A stretch of DNA of 64,000 bases from Ryuthela nishihirai (taxonomy: Eukaryota; Arthropoda; Arachnida; Araneae; Heptathelidae), in NCBI GenBank assembly GCA_038380435.1, contig JAWZYU010000017.1:21761283-21825282 (forward strand), written 5' to 3'. A program made the position numbers and the translations under genes. Each line of letters starts with the position of its first letter. Position 1 is the stretch's first letter. The notes under the pieces are model-generated. The model did no database searches. It had not been told where the DNA came from and saw only the letters and a list, made by a program, of their open reading frames with translations. Shown here piece after piece: positions 52,301-61,300 of this stretch.

Positions 52301-55300
52301 ACCTGGTCATTTAGCCCATTGTCTGCAAAAAAAAGTACCACTCAGAGGTAAAACAACCCAACCCAAATCCCCTACCTAGCACTGAACAGTTGGGGTCCTT
52401 ATAACCGGCCATTCAATCATTTGGTGCACAAAAATGCCATTCAGAGGTAAAATCACTAAAGCAACCCACCCATGCACAGTGTTACTTAGGCAAAAAAAAA
52501 AAGGGAGAGAGAGAAGTGCACCAGTATTCAACATTAATAGTTGTTTGAGGAAGAAATGAAAAACAATGGTTATCTACTGCAGGAAGAAAATCTTGATTTT
52601 GAGACTTGTAAATAATAAATACTATTTTTTTTCCTATTATATTTTAGTTATAGAATTACTGAAATCTCATATAATTTTGCTGAATTCTTTTTATACTGTA
52701 TTTGTTCGCAGAAATACTGAAATCTCATATTATCTCATAGAATTTTTTTGTACTGCATTTGCTGGTTACAGAAGGATTGAAAATTTGCATCTATTTTCAT
52801 GGATATCAAAAATTGCTAAATTTTCATACAAATATAAGATATGAAAAGTGAAATTTGAAGCCAGAATTATAGAACATATTTTTTAATTGGCATGGTGTTG
52901 CACTTACCGTCAACAGACCTCACCCTGTAGGGACTGGGTGGGTAGGGGGGCACCCACCCAACAGTCTGGAAATGATTTCATTTCCAGACTGTTGGAAATT
53001 GTATTGAGCAAAAAATTGCGAGACCTGATCAAAAATTGCAAAGAAACAGAAATTATAAACAATCTATAACACTTACCACTATGCACAGTTTTATTCCAAT
53101 TAATGTCTAAAAACTATTTACCAATGGTCACGATTTCAAATTTACTTACTTCTTGATTTCTGACTATTTATTACAATCTTTTTCAACCCTATTATTTTGA
53201 CACTCAGCTTAGTTTGTCTAACTTACCAAGATCTGTATTTGGACCTTTCAGCAAAGATTGAAACTTTTCAAGACGTGCTGCTTCTCTTTCTGATATTACT
53301 GTAGAATTTGAAGACTGCACTTGATGGGAAAAGAAAGAACCTGAATGAAGAGTTCGTGTTTGCCTAATTCCCAAACCTGGGCCGTGAACCTGGTGACTGC
53401 TATGACCTGGACCAGTTGGAGGTATATGGCTTGGAGTTAATGGTTCTGAAATTATATTTAAAGGAAAAATATAAAATACATATAAAACAGAATAATATTT
53501 TTAAACAGTATTAGCTACAATTTAGAGTCAAGATTGCTGGTTGTGGTTGTTTCTTAACTCACTCAATGAACTGTGGCTGCACCCACTAATTTAATCAAAA
53601 AATTATTTGACAAGATCTGGTTGCCCATAGTTTATCATAATATTATTTTAAAAAATTTCTATGGTTTTTAAAGGCCCCTAAATATTTCTACTCTTTTTCC
53701 AGGTATTTTAATCAAGTTTTGTTGTACTTGAGTGGCATTTAAATGAGAAGCAAATGGGTTAACACTTTGCAAAACTAATAGTCTAACTAGGGAATATTTA
53801 CAAGAATGAATAGAAAGACAATGATTTAATGTATACACAGTTAAATATTCCTGAGGGGGCCTAAAAGATACTTCAGCTAATTACTATTCATTGCTTCACA
53901 TGCAATGTTTCTAGCCTTGTTGTCTAACATTTTCTGTATTTAAAAATTATTTTAAGTTGAAAAAGTTCCAAAGTATTTGGAACTACTTTGTAACCTTTTC
54001 AACTTAAAAGTATCATTAAGTACAGAAAATGTTAGAAAACAAATCTGAAAACATCACATACGAAGCAATGAATAGTAATCAGCTGAAATGTCTCCAAAGC
54101 CTCCTCAGGAATAGTTTAATTGTGGTACAGCATAATCGTGTATACATTAAATATATTTTAATAAATGTTGTGGTTTGAATTTAGTTTTTAAAAATAGGCA
54201 ATGATTTGCAGCATATGTCACATTCATTTTTACACAGCAGTTTTACATTTTCTCTATATATAACCTATAAAGTATATTGGTTACATTTATGTGGCTTTGA
54301 TGTTTGATTTTAGATAGGAATGTAAACAATTAAAAACACCTTTAAAAACTGATACAAAATTGTATATTATGTAGATCAACTTTCCATAAGCAAAAGTGCA
54401 GTACAAAGTCAATGTAGATGAAAAATTATTTGGCAAAAGTCCAATTTAATATCATTAGAGATGCACTTACGGTTCTGAACTACAGAAAATGAAGAGGTAT
54501 ATGAAGATGACAATGAACTCTGGCTGGTGGCCAAATTTATTTTCAATTGGTTTCAGCAATGGGGAAAAAAATATTTTTTTTTATGTAATCCTGAAATAAC
54601 TAATGAACACAAAAGTATGTCACGTTATATACCATAAGAGAGAGAGCATTTAATTCTAAATAGTAAAAAGCAAAAATGAAAGTATTTTAATACTTTTCTA
54701 ATAATAAGTCTGACCTATGGCAAGTTTAATGAAAACTAAATTTAAGTTTGATAAGAAATATTTGGCAAATTGCAAATTTTAAGAAGCATTAAAATAAACA
54801 GTTGCTAAAACCATAAACATTACTGAAAATGCTTATTAGCAAATATTTAATACTTGAGGCTGTAATAGTATAAAACTGTTTCCCATTTTTAAGAGTAAAT
54901 AATATATTTCCTAATTTTACTGCTCAAGTATACTTATTATTTATATTATAATTAGAAGTTGTTCACATAACTTGATTCTCTTTTAGACTACTTATAAGCA
55001 CTAGATATCCCCCTTTAAAACCGGAAGTCAAAATTGAAATTTGGAATAAAATCAAACAATAGTATATTTTTACCTTTTTGTATGGCTAATCTTTGCATTG
55101 CAACTGCCCTTACTTCAGAAAAACAAGGGTGAGAATTTGTGTTTTCACTTGTACATTCTGAACCATCTACAGCTAGCTCTCCTCTGCTATGATTAGTTAT
55201 TACTTTCATTGCTGTTGAATGGGCAACTTTAGGATGTATTTTTACATCTGAAAATTTAAAAAAATTATCAGTATAAATGTAACTCAAAGTCATTATTTAT

Positions 55301-58300
55301 TATTCTTTGAAAAAACAACATTAACTACCTTTGTTGTAATTCTATTGTTATGACAGCTCTACAGGGTTCAAAGTCCTAAATCACCAAAATAACTTTTTAA
55401 TGAAGGGTCCTAGAGATAAAAGTGACCATGACTGATCAAATGATAGTGATGTAGTGCCCCTAGCAGGAAATTTAGGAAGTTAAGAAACTTAACTCAGCAA
55501 TAAAGAGAGATAGAGAAAAATTGTAAATTACAAAGTTATAGAGCATCTTTTAATTAGTAAGAAACTTTAGAGTAGGGCATATGGTATACATGAAATGAGT
55601 GGATGGAAGGCTATAAATAGCAATTTTTCAAAATTGGAAGCTCAATGCTTAGCCATTGCAAAATACCATGCAATGCTACAGCAAGATTCATAAATCTATG
55701 CACATGATGACGGTGACGTAGCACCCACCCAATGAGATAAAAATAAGGTATGGCAGTACATGATATAGAGCTGTAAGTGAGTAGGTGTACCAGTTGAAGA
55801 CCCAGATGGTGGGCTACTCCAATGATCAGTACTATGAGATGCTGCTACTGTATGGCAAGTGTCAATGAAATGCCCAGCAAGCCGCACAATGGTATGCACA
55901 CATTTGCATTTGGCCCACATTGAACTCCGGGATCATTTGCATGTTATTCAATGGCTCAAAGAGACTGGCAGCATAATGGCTCATATACAACCAGGCACTC
56001 AAGTGCAATCAGAGCACATCCTGGGATGTCCTTGCTCACCCACACATCAGTACCACAGCATTCAGTGACACTTGCAGCTTAACCTGTACCCACCTAAACA
56101 CTAGCACATACTATAACTAACACACACTGTTAACTAGCATACACCTGTACCAATGCATGATTTGATGCCAAGAGACCATCAGAGATGTTTATATTTCTGC
56201 AATTTGATACTAAATACCTTAGAGCAGTGGTTCTCAACTTTTTATGCTTCATGTACCCTCTGAAAATGTGTATGTAACTGGTGTACCCCTTATATAGATA
56301 GATAAAACTATATAGTATAATAATGCCAACTTAGCAACTTTGTTACTAGATCTAGTGACTTTTGAGCTCTCATGGCGTACCCCAAAACATTTTACCAAGC
56401 ACTCCATGTTAAGAACCCCTGCCTTAGAGGATAACCCACCCTTTTTGTCCGAGATCCTTCGGACAGATGAGGTGCAATTCACACAAGCTGATATCGTTAA
56501 CAGGCAGAATGCCCATTACTGGACTCTTAGCAACCCATCCCTTGGATAAGGAGCAAGGCATTATGTATACTAGTCAACTAAATGTCTGGTGTGGTATTTG
56601 AAACATCACACTCATTGGACCAGTATTCTATGATGGAACATTGACAGTCAGAGGTATAGCCAATATTACGAAACATGATGCCTGACTGGTTGGATGATCT
56701 TTCCCTCAAGGATACACAATGCATATAGTACCAATATTATGGTGCAGCACTGCACCAGTCAGCAAATATTCTTTCCTGTCTGACATGTTCGGATACATCA
56801 TCAGGTATAGTGGTCCTGTGGAGTGGCCTCCTTGGTCACTGGACTTGACTCCTATGAACCCCAGAGGAAAAAAGCAATTTCTTCCTCTGGGGTTACCTGA
56901 AAGAACAAGCGTATACCAGACCTGCAAATCTGCAAGATCTACAACATTGGATTGTCAATGTTGTGATAGAGGACACCTGCAATGCTGGTTACTGTACAAC
57001 AGGCTATTCTTTCTCACATTTAGATGTGCATAGTTGCTGTACAACAAGCTATTCTTTCTCACATTCAGATACGCATTGTAGCTGATGGTGGGCTCATTGA
57101 ACTGGCTCTACATTAGACTCAAGCACCTGTGAGTTTTGCTTATACCATTCATGAATATACTCATCCTGTAATCATTAATCTGTGCAATAAATGGTTTCTC
57201 ATTATTCTCTCTCTGTTGCATATGTCATGTTTTCCACAGTCTGTGGGTTGTCCCAACATTTTGAGGTGGCTAAGTGTCAACTGTTGAATTTCAAATGATT
57301 GGAGTTTATAATCTTCCACCACTCATTCTGTGGATACCATATATCATTTCCTACTAATTAGAAAATGCTCTATAACTTTGCAATTTACGTTTTTTTTTTC
57401 TCTATCTCTCTCTGTCACCATGTTAGGTTTGTTAACTCTTTAAATTTTCCACTAAGGGCACTACAGTCATCGTTATTGGATTGAGCATAAACACTTTCCT
57501 ATAGTTAGACCTCACATTTGCACCTCTAGGTACCCCTCCCCCACCTTTGTTCTTTTTAGAAAGTTATTTGAGTGCTTTATGACTTTCCTTTGAACCCTGT
57601 ATATATATATATATTTCTTACAATTATTTATAAAAGCAAATAAAGATATGATAAATTTATCAGAAAAGGGACACTGCAGGTAACAGATTTGTTTCTTCAT
57701 CAATTTCATTACACTTAAAATGAAAGAAAATAATATTCTTTAAATATTTTTTAATACCCTGGCTTCATACATAAAAAAGAAAAAAAATATTTTATTGCTG
57801 TAAAGAAAAGTAATTTCAAATTTACTTATTTTGAGTTAGTACCATTAAATAGAGGAAGATGGAAATAGATTGAGAATGAACCATTACTTTAAAACATATC
57901 TTTAACTTTTAAACTGAAGTAAGTGATCAGAAATACTGCTATGGCAGTTTCACATATAAAATATGCAAACATATACTGACTGAAAAATATAACAGTCAAT
58001 TCATACTGTTAGCACACTGTAGTTATTCCATAAATAAATGTTCTCTAAGTGAACCAAAAATGGCATATATCTTTATATTACATTCAGTGGCATTTCTAGG
58101 ACTAATCCAGAGTGATAACTTCACAGAAATAGGATACTTCTGCAATCCCATTAGGTTACAAGTGAACTGTTATTCTTGGCCAATCTCAAAGACCTAATGG
58201 CATGATTAGATCAAAAATGTATGTGCATTATTCCTCATCCATGGCTAAATTGTGTATTGCTTGTAATTTTTGAATAATTTTAACTTTTCAGATTGAAAGC

Positions 58301-61300
58301 AAATAACAATTAGAGTTAGCTAAAAGCATTAAGTTTTTATGAAAGTGGGAACTAAACCCACAACTTCCTGGAATGATATGTGCTTTTTTTCTACTGAGCT
58401 ATCCCAAGCCTAGTTCAACTCTAGCTAGTGTTCTTTAACGTGCACAGGGTATGGCTCTCCCACACAGGGGGCCAAGGCTTAACGTCCCATCCGACGGACG
58501 GTGGCCTTTCCAAGCCCATCGGTGTCCCCTACTGACTGAGGGCAGGCCGGGGAATTTTGCGGAGATAAATCTCAATGCTGACCCAACTGGGACTCGAACC
58601 TGGGAACTGCAGATTACAAGCCTGGCACGCTACCGACTGAGCCACCCCCACCCCTAAACTGTAAGTAACAACAGCTTTCTTAGTCAGAGTTGTTATGAAG
58701 TGGCTGGCAGCGTCAAGTAGGTCACAGCAGAGCAAGGAGCAGTTCTTTGAGTGCAGTGACCTAGTTATTGCTCACATGTGCAGTCAATTAGCTACACAGT
58801 GGATGTTTACAGCACTCGAGGATAATGTGACCATGCATCTAGTTAGTATTTATAATTTTACAACTAAACCTTCATTTTTGTAGATTTATTTTACTTCCAT
58901 AAACTATTGATTTTTCCATCAGCTGATCTATCAATCTTTTGGAGATATGCTACATCGGTTGGCAGATTTACAAATTGTTGGAGATATTTACATCGTAATA
59001 TTACATTATATATCGCATAGGTTATATGTTAATATTTCTTTAATTACTCCTTCATTTTCTAGTAAAAAAAACTTGATCTTGTATCATTTCCTGAAAATGA
59101 ATAAGATATTGGATATGGAAATAGGACTTCCTTGACATGGAAATCAGTCCTGCTGTGGGAGGGCAATTTTGGCAAGGTTTTTTAAATGCCCTTCAATCTA
59201 TTCGCTGTGTCACTCTGACAATATATACGTTTATTTTTTACTCTTGGTGCACAAACTTTTTGGCACTTAGCAAATATCACCAAAATTTAACACCAAAAGA
59301 AAAAATTTGTAATGTTTAGTAAAAAAAAAAATCAGCCAAGAAAGTGTTCATCCATTTTGTAAACTGGACAGAAAATCTGATTAATGCAAGCAATCCAAGT
59401 AACCTTGCATAATGTTGGCCGATGTTTTAAAATATACCACCACTGAAAATAATCAACAAAAGAAATAAAAATCATGTTTCATGTAATTATATTACTTGAG
59501 AAGAAATTGACTTTTGATTAATGTATAATTTAACTATTTTTATTCATCAGTATTTCCAAAATTAAGCCTTAATTGCAAGTCTGATCTATATTTTTCATTA
59601 TGTCACTGTAAAAACATCTTATTAAAATTAATATGCTTCTAAATTTGTTTAATTTTTTATTTTCATAAAATTCGTAATTAAATTCTTTTAATTTGGTATA
59701 TAACATAACCTTTCAATTGATTGTTTTTCTGTTGTTTTTTTTAATTCCAGAATTGACTTGATATGACTCAGCACAGTTGGCAAAAAGCCTCGACTTTTCT
59801 CAAAGTATGGTGCTGAAAAAAAATTTATAAAATGAGAGTAATTTTCTTATTTCAAATAAATATTTTTTTTTGTTATTCAGAAATAAATAGCCTTTCTATT
59901 CATGTGCATTATAATCATTTCTATATATTAGTTTGCTTTAAATAAATTTTTATTTAAATTATTTAATTAAAATTAATTTAGCAGCTGCTTGAGGGGATAT
60001 TTAATATTTATTTATTGTCACATGCATTTTTTTTACAACATGTCTCGATAAAATCCCTTATTAGAATAACTTGTCATCTTTAATATAAAATATTTCATTT
60101 TCAGAAAATCCAGATTAATTTAGCATATAACATGCTCTTTTCATTAGTTGTTTGGCAAAAAAAAGTTCTAGTTTTTTTTTTTGGCTGATCATAGGGAAAA
60201 AATAGCTGGACCTCTGGATGTAAACTAGTTTGTCAGGTGGAACCATGGAAGGGTTAATAATAAGTGGAGTTAACAATAGCATTAAGTAAATTTGAATGAG
60301 AGAAAATAACTTTGCCAGAGTCACGTATTGTACTGGGAAATAACACTGCCATATGCAAACATTTTACTATGGTGACCCCAAATTTTCAAACAGTTTTCAT
60401 TTAGTAATAAATAACAAATATATATATATAGCACTACTTGCTTTTAGAATTACAGAGAGCTAAAATTTAATTGTGGAATAAAAATAGATTCTCAGCAAAT
60501 TAAAATGTTTATTAATTCCTTAATTCAAAGGTTATTTTACAGTGTTATATATTTAGAACTTATAATGCAATGTAACTGGCATACATAGAAATATAACTCA
60601 TGTCAGTGTCATGAAGTATTAAAATGTACTTTGAATTTAACTTTTATATGCACTATGAAAATATTTCCTTTCATTTTTACACCCCTTTAACCTATTTATT
60701 GACTGTTACATTACTGATAAATTAATTTTTAATGTCTTTTTTGGCAATTTTTAGAGATTCAACTATGAATCTCCACTTATTATTAAGGTCACAGGACTTA
60801 GTCTTAGTTGTTATACCACTATTGTATTGAACACGCTGCATTCATATAAAATTCATTGCAAATGATACTGCATCTCTTCTTGGAACTTCATGGCATCCAT
60901 TGGGTGATTTCTTAAAATTACTTTTCAACATTTCAGACCCTTAGCATTTGACTAATCTCAAATCTGACCAAAATTACTAAACTTCTAAAAACCAATAACA
61001 CTAAAAAGAACAAAAAAAAAGTGGATAAACATACTTTTAAGATTAATTCTGAAGATAGTACAAGATCACATGATTAGAGTAGAAATGGACTGACTCCTGC
61101 TTATGAATCAATTAATTGTATTATCCTTAAAGGCATGGATGGCAGCTTCAAAATTTGACCTTCATTTCCATTATTTTTGTGCTTTATTCAGTTGATTCAG
61201 TATGGTGAGTCAACCATCCAACCTCTTGGAGGCCAATAATCTGTCCTCTTTTAAATTTGCTCATCTGGCGATGTGGTCAGGAAATCTTTTCCCCTTGCAT

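Larger units (their letters stand above)
55360..57601 (+). mobile_element. Mariner-superfamily transposon with long terminal inverted repeats
   Basis: Ends TACAGGGTTCAAAG (55360) and CTTTGAACCCTGTA (57588-57601). Inverted similarity continues for about 280 bp inward (for example GTAGTGCCC, AGAGAGATAGAGAAAAA and CAAAGTTATAGAGCAT on the left, with reverse partners at 57300-57470). The internal plus-strand transposase is badly broken. A hAT-like element is nested at 56225-56421. Confidence 0.82.

Noticed and set aside
52887..52915. Possible minus-strand 17-bp microexon of TBC1D22 (CTACAG ... GTAAGT)
   Set aside because: Splice-like edges exist, but 17 bp would break the otherwise perfect phase between the 53227 and 45027 exons, and there is no homology.
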